A stretch of 64,000 bases of DNA from Mesorhizobium loti CJ3sym (GTDB taxonomy: Bacteria; Pseudomonadota; Alphaproteobacteria; Rhizobiales; Rhizobiaceae). The position numbers and the translations under genes were made by a program. How positions within the stretch are numbered: the stretch's first letter is position 1; every line of letters begins with the position of its first letter. The notes below the pieces were generated by a model. The model saw nothing but the letters and a program-made list of their open reading frames with translations. It did no database searches and was not told the origin of the DNA. Positions 1-8,568 of the stretch are shown here, in pieces. Location of the stretch: positions 1 to 64,000 of the forward strand of contig NZ_AXAL01000011.1 of assembly GCF_000472785.1 (NCBI RefSeq), read 5' to 3'.

Positions 1-1
1 C

Positions 2-220
2 GTCATCATCACCACAAACCTCAGCTTCAGCGAGTGGGCGAGTGTCTTCGGCGATGCCAAGATGACGACCGCGCTTCTCGACAGGCTGACGCATCATTGC
101 CACATCCTTGAAACCGGAAATGACAGCTTCCGCTTCAAGAACAGCTCTGCCCACGAACCCAAAAAAGCGAAGGAGAAAACCAGAACCTTGACCCTCAACC
201 CCGAACCGAAACATACATGA
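2..220 (+). CDS. istB: IstB-like IS21-family ATP-binding helper protein, C-terminal part
   Basis: The window opens inside this reading frame; 72 codons and a TGA stop are visible. The start reads [12 protein letters not shown] followed by a phenylalanine-glycine-aspartate turn, and then [13 protein letters not shown]. This is the characteristic end of IstB, the AAA+ helper ATPase of IS21-family transposition. A short basic tail rich in lysine, threonine and proline follows. IstB works with the IstA transposase, which should lie upstream, outside this window. Directly downstream are two direct repeats of 24 bases, as expected for the multiple terminal repeats of IS21 elements. The family call is firm; whether the element is intact cannot be judged here. 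Confidence 0.88.
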   Translation, partial: VIITTNLSFSEWASVFGDAKMTTALLDRLTHHCHILETGNDSFRFKNSSAHEPKKAKEKTRTLTLNPEPKHT

Positions 221-225
221 AAGGC

Positions 226-273
226 GGGTCAAATCTCGGTGGAAATGCCGGGTCAGTTCTCAGCGAAAATCAA
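226..273 (+). repeat. Tandem terminal repeats of the IS21-type element
   Basis: Two imperfect 24-base units follow the istB stop: 226-249 and 250-273. Each begins GGGTCA, has CTC in the middle and GGAAA or GAAAA near its end. IS21-family elements carry several such subterminal repeats, to which the transposase binds. The exact outer end of the element could not be fixed because the other end is outside the window and no target duplication is visible. Confidence 0.6.
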
Positions 274-318
274 CAGACGGCGGTATCACTCCGCTCGACG
301 TGCCCCAGGGTGTCCGCT

Positions 319-435
319 AGAGCAATTCCAGAAAAAGTGTGAACGGTTTTCCGGGAAAAGCGCGTAGCGCTCTCCCTTGGGAATTGCGTCAAAACAAGGA
401 GTTAGAGCGGGTCCTTAAAACGGTGACCCGCTCTA
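319..435 (+). repeat. Rhizobial intergenic repeat, family 1, copy 1
   Basis: The stretch begins AGAGCAATTCCAGAAAAAG and contains GGAATTGCGTCAAAACAAGG. It ends in a hairpin-like block in which AGAGCGGGTC pairs with GACCCGCTCT. The same elements in the opposite orientation occur at 15971-16069. It lies between the IS21 end and the methyltransferase gene and encodes nothing convincing. It is probably a dispersed mobile repeat of the rhizobial type. Confidence 0.7.
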
Positions 436-480
436 GGGTGAATGCACTTCGAGTGCTTGCCGGGTATTCGCGCGGCCCGC

Positions 481-1515
481 TTACCCCCGCTTCTCAATCA
501 CGGCGTACAGCACGTTGCGGTTCTCACCGAAAAACACCTGCGCTTCAACCGCGTTGCGGTCGACGCTGGCGTTGATGATGTTCCACATGTCGACTTCCGT
601 GCGCAGCAGCAGCACCCAGTCCATGAAGGTTTCGCGGTAGCCGGCGTCGGGCGTGCCTTCGGCGTAGTTGGCAAACAGGAATTTGCCGTTCGGCTTCAGC
701 ATCTGCAGGCAGGTCTTGGTCAGCTTCACGGCGACGTTGTGCTGGAGGTAGTCGTAGAGGCCGGAGGCGTAGATGAGGTCGAACTTGCCGAGCTTGTGGC
801 CTCGTGTCAGCACGGTGCGCACCGAGCCGTCGATGGCCTCGACCGCGGTGCCCTGGAAGTCGCGCGCGATCAGTCCCACACTTTGCGGGTCCTGGTCGAG
901 CGCGACCCAGCGCTTGAGGCCGCCTTCGGCCAGCGCGACGGAGCGGTTGGCTTCGCGCAGATGGCCGGCGGCGATTGCCAGCACTTCCGTGTCGGGGCCG
1001 TTCTTGGCTGCTGCCTCGTCGACATAGCGGGTCAGGAGATCGCGGCGTTCGCGGGCCGCCACGCAGGACGGAACGTTCTGGGTGTGGCTGTAGAGCGCCT
1101 TGCCGATCTCGGAGGCGCTGGCCACGCTCTCGGCCACGTGCGGGTCGCAATAGATGTAGTCGAGCAGCTCGGCGTCGCCCGAATAGCCCCTCGGCTTGGT
1201 GAACGACCAGTGGGTCAGCGGATCCTCGAGGAAGTACTTCTGCAGCGGGTGGTTCTGCGCCACCGGTATCAGGGCCTGCCAGACATCGGGGTGAACCTTG
1301 TCACGCAGCGCGTTGAGCATCGACAGCAGGCGGCGAACGATCTCGGCGGGGAATTTCTGCTGTTCGACCTGTTGCTGGGTCGCATGCAGGATCAGCGCCA
1401 GCTCGGCGCGGGCGATCTCGAACGCTTCGCCATGAGATTCGGGCTTTCGATGGAGGCTGCCGGCGATCATTTCGGCCGTGATCAGACTTTTGCCATCAAA
1501 GACAGTTTGCACCAC
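481..1515 (-). CDS. Class I SAM-dependent methyltransferase, possibly fatty-acid-derived signal type
   Basis: A 344-residue protein with a helical N-terminal region (about 1-150) and a C-terminal Rossmann methyltransferase fold. Motif I is at 178-188 (VLAIAAGHLRE), the ribose-binding acid is in VALDQDP (204-210), and FDLIYASGLYDYL (245-257) is the post-motif strand. Motif I lacks the usual GxGxG glycines, which is a feature of a divergent subgroup. The GYSGDAELLDY stretch at 110-120 resembles proteins annotated as making 3-hydroxypalmitate methyl ester type signals, but this is only a family resemblance. The start is GTG with GGAG four bases upstream. It is transcribed away from a c-di-GMP gene, and two CtrA-type boxes lie in the shared promoter region. 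Confidence 0.8.
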   Translation of the reverse strand: MVQTVFDGKSLITAEMIAGSLHRKPESHGEAFEIARAELALILHATQQQVEQQKFPAEIVRRLLSMLNALRDKVHPDVWQALIPVAQNHPLQKYFLEDPLTHWSFTKPRGYSGDAELLDYIYCDPHVAESVASASEIGKALYSHTQNVPSCVAARERRDLLTRYVDEAAAKNGPDTEVLAIAAGHLREANRSVALAEGGLKRWVALDQDPQSVGLIARDFQGTAVEAIDGSVRTVLTRGHKLGKFDLIYASGLYDYLQHNVAVKLTKTCLQMLKPNGKFLFANYAEGTPDAGYRETFMDWVLLLRTEVDMWNIINASVDRNAVEAQVFFGENRNVLYAVIEKRG

Positions 1516-1527
1516 ATCGCTCCATAG

Positions 1528-1543
1528 TTAACAAGCGGTTAAC
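1528..1543. promoter_or_regulatory. CtrA-type binding box, site 1
   Basis: TTAACAAGCGGTTAAC matches the alphaproteobacterial CtrA consensus TTAA-N7-TTAAC exactly. It matches on both strands because GTTAAC is its own complement. It lies 13 bases upstream of the methyltransferase GTG and about 200 bases upstream of the GGDEF/EAL gene, so it could repress or activate either. Confidence 0.65.
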
Positions 1544-1601
1544 TTATTGCGTAGAATGCACGGTTTGCCAATGCGGGTTCCACTGCAATTTAGCGGTATG
1601 A

Positions 1602-1617
1602 TTAATTTCTGGTTAAC
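1602..1617 (+). promoter_or_regulatory. CtrA-type binding box, site 2
   Basis: TTAATTTCTGGTTAAC is a second perfect TTAA-N7-TTAAC match, 74 bases from site 1 in the same divergent intergenic region. A TTAAC half-site follows at about 1663. Two full boxes in one 220-base region are unlikely by chance at this base composition. Confidence 0.65.
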
Positions 1618-1739
1618 CATCTCGGCTCATTAGAGATCTTGCAGATAAGATTCGGGGGTCGAGTTAACGCAAACTTGTATTGCGCCATTGCATTTTACTG
1701 CGCGGCAAATCGTGCCTTGACCCAAGGAGTCGGCCTGCG

Positions 1740-3803
1740 TTGGGGGCAGAATCTGGAAAAGAGTTTGAAGCGCAAAATCCCCTGCAGCCGGGGTTCATCG
1801 TGAACGGACGCGCGTCATCCAGATTGGCCGACACTGCGCCTGTGGAATCGTTTGATCCGCGCCAGGAATTGGGGGCCGACGAGCTCCGCATCCTTTACCA
1901 CACGGAAGCCCAGGCAAAGCGAAGGAAAGACGCCAGGCCCGGGCTCTGGATCGCCGTTGCCATCTATGTGCTGTTTTCCGTGTCGGACCTGATGCTGATA
2001 CCCGACGTGGCGGCCTATACGATCACGGCGCGCTTCGCGGTCGGACTGACCGCATTGCTGGTGCTGGAAGCACAGCTTCGCCGTGGCGCCGCCACCAAAT
2101 GGCTCGACCTGACCTGTGCCGCGGCCATCATCTTTGGCTATATCGGCTGGTTGTACCCGGCCTCCATGGGCGCGGACAGGGAAAGCGTCGCTTACTACAT
2201 GGTTTTCGGCACCATCTTCATGATGAGCGCCAATCTCTTTTTCACGTTCAGTTTCAAAGTGTCGATCATTACGTCGACGATCATCCTGTGCATCCTGTAT
2301 GTCGTGAATTATTTCGTGCCGGCGTCGATGACGTACAAGATGGTGTTTGGCACGTTCTACGTTTCATGCTTCACCTTCACCTCCTATGTGAACTGGAAGC
2401 TGAACGAAGAGCGCTACAACGTCTTCCTCAACGCGCTCGAAGCCAAGATCCAGCACAAGGAGGCCACCGAACGCGGCAAGGCCCTTTTGAGACTGTCGCG
2501 CACGGATCCGCTGACAGGCCTGGAGAACAGGCGCGCGATCGACGAGAAGCTGCGCGATTACTGGAGCGACTGGCAAAAGCTGGGCAACGGTTTCGCGGCG
2601 ATCCTCATCGACGTGGATTTCTTCAAGAAGTTCAACGACTGCTACGGACATCAGGAAGGCGACCGTTGCCTGATCCATGTCGCCAATGCGCTGAGCGACC
2701 TGATCAAGAACTACAATGGCTCGATCGGGCGCTATGGCGGTGAAGAGTTCATCGTGCTGGCGCGTATGGACAAGAAGGACCAGGTCGCGGAGCTCGCCGA
2801 AGCCATTTGCCGCACGGTGGAGAACCTGGCGCTGACGCACGAGCTGCGACGCGACGGTATCTCGATCGTGACGGCGAGCGTCGGCGCCGCATTCACCAGG
2901 AAGCAGACCGGCGCAAAGCTGGAGAAGATCATCCACGAGGCCGACCGCGCGCTCTATCTGGCCAAGGCCAGCGGCCGCAATTGCGCCCGCCTGTTCGATC
3001 CGACCGATCCGCAGAGCAGCGACGAGAGCGAGAACCTTGCAGCCTTGCTGAAGATCGCCATCGCGCAGGACCTGGTTTCACTCGTCTATCAGCCGATCCA
3101 AGATGTCGCCTCGGGCCGATTCGAGGCCGTGGAGGCGCTGATGCGCCTCAAGATGCTGGACGGCACACTGGTTCCGCCGAGCCTGTTCATTCCCGTCGCG
3201 GAACGAACCGGCGCGATCCTGGAGCTCGGGCGCTGGGCCATACGCACCGTGTGCGCCGAGCTCTTGGTGGACGATCACGTCCGTACCGTCAGCGTCAACG
3301 TCTCGCCGATCCAGCTCAAGACGCCGGGCTTCGCGGCATCGGTCGCCACCATTCTGGGCGAGACCGGCGTGACCGGCAACCGGCTGGCCTTCGAAATCAC
3401 CGAAGGCCTGGAGATGGAGATGCACTCGGACATTCTGCGCTGCATCAGCGACCTGAAGCTTTTAGGCATCAGGATATGGCTCGACGATTTCGGCACCGGC
3501 TTTGCCGGCCTGTCGTGGCTGCGCCTGATCGATTTCGATACGGTGAAGATCGACCGCTCGTTCCTGCACGATTGCGGCACCCCGAAGGGGATGGCAATGC
3601 TGCAGGACATCATTGCGCTGGTGCGCAATCGCGGCCACAAGATCCTGGTCGAAGGGGTGGAAACCGACGAGCAGATCGCGCTCATGCGCACCTTTGGCAT
3701 CGACAAGATCCAGGGCTTTCGCGTCGGCCGTCCGGTTCCCGCCGCGAATTACCAGGCCAAACGGGGCGTGCAAAAGCGCCCCTTCCTCAGATCCGTGGGC
3801 TGA
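1740..3803 (+). CDS. Membrane-bound GGDEF/EAL c-di-GMP turnover protein
   Basis: About 687 residues from TTG 1740, which has AAGGAG ten bases upstream. TTG 1680 and GTG 1800 are in-frame alternatives, and the N-terminus is uncertain. Five or six membrane segments (about 66-220) are followed by a diguanylate cyclase domain with an intact GGEEF active site (about 333-337). A phosphodiesterase domain follows with an EAL motif (about 465-467), DDFGTG (about 582) and VEGVET. Both domains look catalytically competent from their signatures, so the net direction of c-di-GMP turnover cannot be predicted. The membrane part is a sensor-like module with no family I can name with confidence. CtrA boxes upstream suggest cell-cycle or motility-linked control. 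Confidence 0.92.
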   Translation: MGAESGKEFEAQNPLQPGFIVNGRASSRLADTAPVESFDPRQELGADELRILYHTEAQAKRRKDARPGLWIAVAIYVLFSVSDLMLIPDVAAYTITARFAVGLTALLVLEAQLRRGAATKWLDLTCAAAIIFGYIGWLYPASMGADRESVAYYMVFGTIFMMSANLFFTFSFKVSIITSTIILCILYVVNYFVPASMTYKMVFGTFYVSCFTFTSYVNWKLNEERYNVFLNALEAKIQHKEATERGKALLRLSRTDPLTGLENRRAIDEKLRDYWSDWQKLGNGFAAILIDVDFFKKFNDCYGHQEGDRCLIHVANALSDLIKNYNGSIGRYGGEEFIVLARMDKKDQVAELAEAICRTVENLALTHELRRDGISIVTASVGAAFTRKQTGAKLEKIIHEADRALYLAKASGRNCARLFDPTDPQSSDESENLAALLKIAIAQDLVSLVYQPIQDVASGRFEAVEALMRLKMLDGTLVPPSLFIPVAERTGAILELGRWAIRTVCAELLVDDHVRTVSVNVSPIQLKTPGFAASVATILGETGVTGNRLAFEITEGLEMEMHSDILRCISDLKLLGIRIWLDDFGTGFAGLSWLRLIDFDTVKIDRSFLHDCGTPKGMAMLQDIIALVRNRGHKILVEGVETDEQIALMRTFGIDKIQGFRVGRPVPAANYQAKRGVQKRPFLRSVG

Positions 3804-3845
3804 CGCGGTTTCGGGGTGCGAGGCAGCCTCCGGCGGCCGGCGAAT

Positions 3846-4994
3846 TCACCCCAGCAGATTGCGTGCCGTGCGCATGAAGATCTTCGAGCCGATCGGGATC
3901 AGATCGTCGGGAAAATCATAGTCCGGATTGTGCAGCGCTGGGTGCCGCTCGCCAGCACCGAGGAAGAACATCGCCGACTTCGCACTGTGGCCGAACAGGC
4001 CGAAATCTTCCGAGGCGCGCATCGGCAAGGCTTCCTCGCCATGCACGACGCCTTCTTCCTCCAGCGCACGCTGCAGATGCTCCACCGCATCCGGCGCGTT
4101 GACGCTGGCGACGAAGATCTCGTGGTAGTCCCAGCGGGCGGAGAGGCGATGCCGGCCGGCAATCTCGGTGACGAGTGCTTCGGCCCGAGCGCAGAGATCG
4201 GCCATGTTCTCGTCACGGCGCGTGCGCAGCGTCGCCCAGACTTGCGCATGCGCGGGCGCGATGCCGAACACGGCCTCGCCCATTTCGGCATGGGTGACGG
4301 TGACCATGGAAAAATCGTCATCGGCGAAGGTGGCGCGGCCGAGCGCGGGCAAAGCCGGCATCAGCTCTGAGATCGCCAGCATTGGCGAGACGCCGGTCTC
4401 GGGCATGGAGGAATGGGCGGTCTTGCCCTCCAGCACGATGCGCAGGCCACGCGAGGCGCAGTTGACGACGCCGGGCTTGAGCCGCACCTCGCCGAACGGC
4501 ACGCCGGGCAGATTGTGCAGCGAGAAGGCGAAATCCGGCGCGATCTCGCCAAAGCGCGGATCGGCGACAACGCCGGCCGCGCCATTGCCGGTTTCTTCCG
4601 CCGGCTGGAACATCAGCACGACGCGGCCGCTGGCCGGCCGCTCGCGGCCAAGCTGGCGGCCAAGAGCGGCCAGGATCGCGGTGTGCCCGTCATGGCCGCA
4701 CATATGCGACTTGCCCGGCACTTGCGAGGCATGCGGCACGCCTGACAGTTCCTCGATCGGCAGCGCATCGAGTTCGGAGCGGAACAGCACGGTCGGTCCG
4801 GCCTTGCCGCTGTCGTAGATGGCCGCGACGCCATGCCCGCCGAGGCCGGTCAGCACTCTGTCCGGGCCGGTGTCGGCGAGGAAGGAGACGACTTCTCCAG
4901 CCGTCTTCTCCTCCTCATTGGAGATTTCCGGCTGCCGGTGCAGCTTGCGCCGCCATTCGGTGATCTCGACGATATCCCGGTTGGTGAGGGTCAC
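3846..4994 (-). CDS. M20D-family amidohydrolase / N-acyl amino acid hydrolase
   Basis: A 382-residue metallo-hydrolase. The N-terminal HRQPE (19-23) is typical of the hippurate or IAA-amino-acid hydrolase branch. FRSELDALP (71-79) stands where most relatives have RADMDALP. MCGHDGHTA (98-106) and QPAEE (130-134) supply di-metal ligands and the catalytic glutamate. The expected reaction is hydrolysis of an amide bond in an N-acyl or N-aryl amino acid in the cytoplasm. The start is GTG with GGAG about eleven bases upstream. It is convergent with the GGDEF/EAL gene and has no obvious pathway partner nearby. The specific substrate cannot be inferred. Confidence 0.9.
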   Translation of the reverse strand: MTLTNRDIVEITEWRRKLHRQPEISNEEEKTAGEVVSFLADTGPDRVLTGLGGHGVAAIYDSGKAGPTVLFRSELDALPIEELSGVPHASQVPGKSHMCGHDGHTAILAALGRQLGRERPASGRVVLMFQPAEETGNGAAGVVADPRFGEIAPDFAFSLHNLPGVPFGEVRLKPGVVNCASRGLRIVLEGKTAHSSMPETGVSPMLAISELMPALPALGRATFADDDFSMVTVTHAEMGEAVFGIAPAHAQVWATLRTRRDENMADLCARAEALVTEIAGRHRLSARWDYHEIFVASVNAPDAVEHLQRALEEEGVVHGEEALPMRASEDFGLFGHSAKSAMFFLGAGERHPALHNPDYDFPDDLIPIGSKIFMRTARNLLG

Positions 4995-5041
4995 GCGTTT
5001 GCGTCTCCGTTGCTCCGATCGTTGCAGTGTCGCAAACGCTT

Positions 5042-5497
5042 CTAGCGTACGCGATTGGGGCAGAGCGCTTTGAACTGGTCCAGCGTCACATCGTATGACG
5101 AGGCGCCGGAACCATCGAGCACGATTTTCTCATCGGTATCGGTAATCAGATAGTCGGTCGTTACATCCGTGCCCTTGTTGCGGCCCTGGAACAGCATGTT
5201 GGCGCCATAGAAATTGGTGAATGTGCCGGTCTTGCAGTTGGCCCTGATCTCGAAATGCAGCGGCGCCTTCATTTCCGCGTCAATGCACGCCTGCGAGAAA
5301 TCATGGCCATATTCGCGGCAGTAGATCCTCGCCTTCTGCCTGTCGTGTTTGGCCAGGATGCTGGCGTGGGTGGAGCCGATGCCGGTCTTTTTGACGATGG
5401 TCAGTTCCATTCCCACCTTGTTGCCGTAGTAGATGGTCTTGGCGCCGGCCGGCGAGACCATCATCAAAGTGGAAAGCGCAATCAGCAAACGTCGCAT
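5042..5497 (-). CDS. Small secreted protein of unknown function
   Basis: The start at 5497 has GGGAGAAG just upstream and begins a clear signal peptide (MRRLLIALSTLMMVSPAGA, cleavage after AGA), leaving about 130 residues. The mature part contains four cysteines, in IYCREYG, FSQACID, IRANCKTG and ALCPNRVR, so two disulfides are possible. I do not recognise the family. The gene sits between the M20 hydrolase and the tetR-like gene on the same strand and is likely a separate unit. An open frame 29 codons longer exists upstream but would bury the signal peptide. Confidence 0.75.
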   Translation of the reverse strand: MRRLLIALSTLMMVSPAGAKTIYYGNKVGMELTIVKKTGIGSTHASILAKHDRQKARIYCREYGHDFSQACIDAEMKAPLHFEIRANCKTGTFTNFYGANMLFQGRNKGTDVTTDYLITDTDEKIVLDGSGASSYDVTLDQFKALCPNRVR

Positions 5498-5546
5498 GGA
5501 ACTTCTCCCTTTGGCCGGACGAGGATTCACGCGCGGCGTTGCCCAG

Positions 5547-6128
5547 TCAAGCGTCCCGCTGCTGGACCAGCGTGCGCGCAGCATCTTTGCCGGCCTCGAG
5601 GATGCGATCCGATAATTCCGTTCCGTTCACCGCGCGGGCCAGCTGAAGCGCGCCGATGAGCGTCGCAAAGACACCCATGGCAACGCCTTCCGGATCCCTG
5701 CCCGGAGGAAGCGCCGCGGACAACTGGTGCACCAAAACCAGCAAGCGCTCAGTGTAGACTTCGCGCGTTTCGGGCGGCTGACGCGCGAGTTCAGGCAGCA
5801 GCGCGGCGTTGGCGCAGCCCGTTCCCGGATTATCCCGGTGCTCTGCCGACAGATACGTCGCTATACCCATCTCCGGGCCACCAGCGGCCAATACCTCCTG
5901 CAGTTGCTGCGCCTGGTTCTCCAAGGCCGCCACCAGGCTTTCACGCACGAGCTCCGCCTTGGATTCGAAATGCGGATAGAAGGCTCCGTTCGTCAGCCCG
6001 GCGTCGCTCATGATTTTTGCAAGCCCGGACGCGGCAATTCCGTCGGTTCGAAAGCGGTCGGCGGCGACTTCCATGATCCGGCCTCGCGAGGCGTCCTTCC
6101 GGCCCTTTTCGTAGCGCATGGCTGCCAT
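5547..6128 (-). CDS. TetR/AcrR-family transcriptional repressor
   Basis: A 193-residue regulator with an N-terminal TetR helix-turn-helix (about 12-60), including RGRIMEVAADRF and the recognition stretch LTNGAFYPHFESKAELV. The C-terminal region (about 80-190) is the ligand-binding and dimerisation part, with CANAALLPELAR typical of the YxaF/LmrA-like branch. An in-frame ATG at 6119 has better Shine-Dalgarno spacing than 6128. The gene is divergent from an SDR and a quinone-reductase-like gene. A palindrome in the shared promoter is the probable operator, so it likely represses that pair until an electrophile or quinone-like ligand binds. Confidence 0.9.
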   Translation of the reverse strand: MAAMRYEKGRKDASRGRIMEVAADRFRTDGIAASGLAKIMSDAGLTNGAFYPHFESKAELVRESLVAALENQAQQLQEVLAAGGPEMGIATYLSAEHRDNPGTGCANAALLPELARQPPETREVYTERLLVLVHQLSAALPPGRDPEGVAMGVFATLIGALQLARAVNGTELSDRILEAGKDAARTLVQQRDA

Positions 6129-6140
6129 TCCCTTTCGTCA

Positions 6141-6168
6141 TTGCATTATGGTCATAATTTGATATTAT
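6141..6168 (+). promoter_or_regulatory. Promoter of the SDR gene with embedded TetR-type operator
   Basis: A plausible -35 (TTGCAT, 6141-6146) and -10 (TATTAT, 6163-6168) are separated by 16 bases. Between them lies the inverted repeat ATTATG (6145-6150) and CATAAT (6153-6158). A repressor bound here would block both this promoter and its own divergent transcription. Confidence 0.5.
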
Positions 6169-6222
6169 ATATGTAATTCAACGGGCGCAAAAAAGCCAGC
6201 CCTCATGATTTTGGAGCACGAA

Positions 6223-7035
6223 ATGAAGATGAATTCCACCAAGACCGCTGTCGTAACCGGTGCTTCCGGGGGCATCGGCCGCGCCAGCGCCGAGGCGCTG
6301 GCGCGGGCAGGGTTCACCGTCTTCGGCACGAGCCGCAAGGCCAGCAACGGGCCGGACGGAGTGACCATGCTGGTCTGCGACGTGACCGACGGTGAGGCCG
6401 TCGCCGCATTGGTTTCGACGGTGCTCTCAAAGACCGGCCGGATCGATCTCCTGGTCAACAATGCCGGCATCGGCATGCTCGGGGGCGCCGAGGAGTTCTC
6501 GATGGCACAGGTGCAGGCCCTGTTCGACGTCAATCTGTTTGGCGTCATCCGCATGACCAATGCGGTGCTGCCGTCAATGCGGCAGCAAGGCGAAGGGCGC
6601 ATTGTCAACATCGGCTCGATTCTGGGATTGGTACCGGCGCCATACTCAGCCCATTACTCGGCGGTCAAGCACGCGCTCGAGGGCTATTCGGAATCGCTCG
6701 ATCACGAGGTTCGTGCCTTCAACATTCGCGTCTCGGTCATCGAGCCGGGATTTGTGCGTACAGTCTTCGACCAGAACGGCATCGAGCCGGATTCTCTGTT
6801 GAAGGAGTACGATCAGGCGCGAGCCGGGTTCAAGGCGCTGCTTGCCGATGTGATGCCCAAGGCCGATCGGCCGGAAATGGTGGCGGATGCGGTCGTCAAG
6901 GCGGCGACCGATGCTCGTCCGCGACGGCGCTATACCGTCGGCAAGGCAGCGCGCCAGGTCAGCCTGCTGCGCCGCTTCGCCCCCGCGGAGCTATTCGACA
7001 AGACCTTGCGCAAGCAGTTTCGCCTGCCGGTCTGA
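6223..7035 (+). CDS. Short-chain dehydrogenase/reductase (SDR)
   Basis: A 270-residue classical SDR. The cofactor glycine motif TGASGGIG is at 12-19, NNAGIG follows the fourth strand, and the catalytic tyrosine and lysine are in YSAVKHALEGY. The serine is in NIGSILG. The ATG at 6223 was chosen over 6205 because GGAG lies six bases upstream. The enzyme is an NAD(P)-dependent oxidoreductase of unknown substrate. It is followed after 63 bases by a medium-chain reductase and is controlled by the divergent TetR regulator. That arrangement is common for stress-induced carbonyl or quinone detoxification. Confidence 0.9.
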   Translation: MKMNSTKTAVVTGASGGIGRASAEALARAGFTVFGTSRKASNGPDGVTMLVCDVTDGEAVAALVSTVLSKTGRIDLLVNNAGIGMLGGAEEFSMAQVQALFDVNLFGVIRMTNAVLPSMRQQGEGRIVNIGSILGLVPAPYSAHYSAVKHALEGYSESLDHEVRAFNIRVSVIEPGFVRTVFDQNGIEPDSLLKEYDQARAGFKALLADVMPKADRPEMVADAVVKAATDARPRRRYTVGKAARQVSLLRRFAPAELFDKTLRKQFRLPV

Positions 7036-7098
7036 ACAACGATGAGGAGATTTCACGCTCATGCGATACATCAAAATCACTTTTGGAAAGACACGGCC

Positions 7099-8100
7099 AT
7101 GAAGGCATTCGTCGTCGACAAATACAACAAGAAGGGCGTTCTGCGGCTGGCCGAGATGCCTGTGCCGGAGCTGGGCGACAGCGATGTCCTGGTCGAGGTC
7201 CATGCAGCAGGGGTGAACCTGCTCGATTCCAAGGTCAGGACCGGAGAGTTCAAGCTCATCTTGCCCTATCGCCGGCCCTTCATCCTGGGTCACGACGTGG
7301 CCGGGACGGTTGTCCGCGTCGGACCGAAGGTCCGCAAGTTCAAACCCGGCGACGATGTATATGCGCGGCCGCGTGACGGTCGGATCGGGGCGTTCGCGGA
7401 ATTCATCGCCATGGATGAAGCCGACGTGGCCCCGAAGCCCAAAAACCTCAGCATGGAAGAAGCGGCTTCCATTCCCCTGGTCGGTCTGACCGCCTGGCAA
7501 GCGCTTATCGAGGGGGCGAACCTGAAGAAGGGCCAAAAAGTCTTCATCCAGGCCGGCTCCGGTGGGGTGGGGACATTCGCCATCCAGCTGGCAAAGCACG
7601 TCGGTGCGACCGTTGCGACAACGGTGAGCGCGGCGAGTGCCGATCTGGTCAGGGGACTCGGCGCCGATGTCGTCGTCGACTACAGGAAAGACGATTTCGA
7701 GAAAGTCCTGTCCGGCTACGACGTCGTCTTGAACAGCCAGGACGCCAAGACACTTGAGAAATCCCTGAAAGTGCTGAAGCCGGGCGGCAAGCTCATCTCC
7801 ATCTCCGGGCCGCCGGATCCCGAGTTTGCCAGGGAAAAAGGGCTGAACCCGATGCTGAGGCTGGTTCTGCGCTTCTTGAGCCGCGCCATTCGGGCCAAAG
7901 CCAGGCGCCGTGGCGTGAGCTTCTCGTTCCTTTTCATGTGGGCGCAAGGTGATCAGCTGAGCAAGATCACCTCGCTTGTCGAAGCCGGAACGATCCGGCC
8001 GGTTGTCGATCGGGTCTTTCCCTTCGAAGCGACCAACGAGGCCCTGGCTTATGTCGAAACAGGGCGCGCCAAGGGCAAGGTCGTCATCAAGGTCAGATAG
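7099..8100 (+). CDS. Medium-chain reductase, quinone oxidoreductase-like, NADP-dependent
   Basis: A 333-residue zinc-independent MDR protein. The GroES-like N-terminal domain (1-120) contains HAAGVNLLDSKVR and LGHDVAGTVVRVG. The Rossmann domain carries AGSGGVGTFAIQLAKHVGA. Zinc-binding cysteines of true alcohol dehydrogenases are absent, which fits the quinone reductase or enoyl reductase branch. The ATG at 7099 follows GGAAAG; the open frame extends 19 codons upstream without homology-like sequence. It is the second gene of the TetR-controlled pair. Confidence 0.9.
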   Translation: MKAFVVDKYNKKGVLRLAEMPVPELGDSDVLVEVHAAGVNLLDSKVRTGEFKLILPYRRPFILGHDVAGTVVRVGPKVRKFKPGDDVYARPRDGRIGAFAEFIAMDEADVAPKPKNLSMEEAASIPLVGLTAWQALIEGANLKKGQKVFIQAGSGGVGTFAIQLAKHVGATVATTVSAASADLVRGLGADVVVDYRKDDFEKVLSGYDVVLNSQDAKTLEKSLKVLKPGGKLISISGPPDPEFAREKGLNPMLRLVLRFLSRAIRAKARRRGVSFSFLFMWAQGDQLSKITSLVEAGTIRPVVDRVFPFEATNEALAYVETGRAKGKVVIKVR

Positions 8101-8124
8101 CGGTTCTGTCTTGGGGTAGGGCGC

Positions 8125-8568
8125 CTATTGATTGATCTCGGGCTCGACGAGCTTTGCCAGGTTCCGGAGCGATTCCTGCCAGCCGAGATAGCAGGCCTCG
8201 ACCGGGATGGCGTCCGGAATGCCGGCCTGGGTGATGTCGATTTCGGTGCCGACCAGGACTTTTTTCAAGATCACCGTCACCTGGATCTCGCCGGGCAGAT
8301 TGGGGTCGTCGAACCTGTCGGTGTAGCGCAGGCGCTCGCCGGGCACGAGTTCGAGATATTCGCCGCCGAAGGCATGGCTGCCGCCGGTGGTGAAGTTGCG
8401 GAACGACATCTTGAAGGTGCCGCCGACCTTGGCCTCGAACTGATGGACCGTGCAGGTAAAGCCGTTCGGCGGCAGCCACTTGGCCAGCGCATCGGCTTCG
8501 ACGAAGGCGCGATAGGCTTTTTCCGGGCTGGTGGTGAGAACGCGGTGCAGACGTACGGTGCCGGGCAT
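8125..8568 (-). CDS. SRPBCC/AHSA1-like protein
   Basis: A 147-residue Bet v 1-fold protein. RLHRVLTTSPEKAYRAFVEADALAKWLPP is represented by its start (VLTTSPEKAYRAF) and the tryptophan-leucine-proline-proline turn. The later YLELVPGERLRYTDRF and the C-terminal GWQESLRNLAKLVEPE helix complete the AHSA1 pattern. Such proteins bind hydrophobic ligands; a role cannot be assigned. GAGAGGA lies eight bases before the ATG. It is convergent with the quinone reductase gene and stands alone. Confidence 0.88.
   Translation of the reverse strand: MPGTVRLHRVLTTSPEKAYRAFVEADALAKWLPPNGFTCTVHQFEAKVGGTFKMSFRNFTTGGSHAFGGEYLELVPGERLRYTDRFDDPNLPGEIQVTVILKKVLVGTEIDITQAGIPDAIPVEACYLGWQESLRNLAKLVEPEINQ

Noticed and set aside
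442..1527. Plus-strand 361-codon frame over the first methyltransferase
   Set aside because: It is antisense to a gene with Rossmann methyltransferase motifs, and its own translation has no family pattern.
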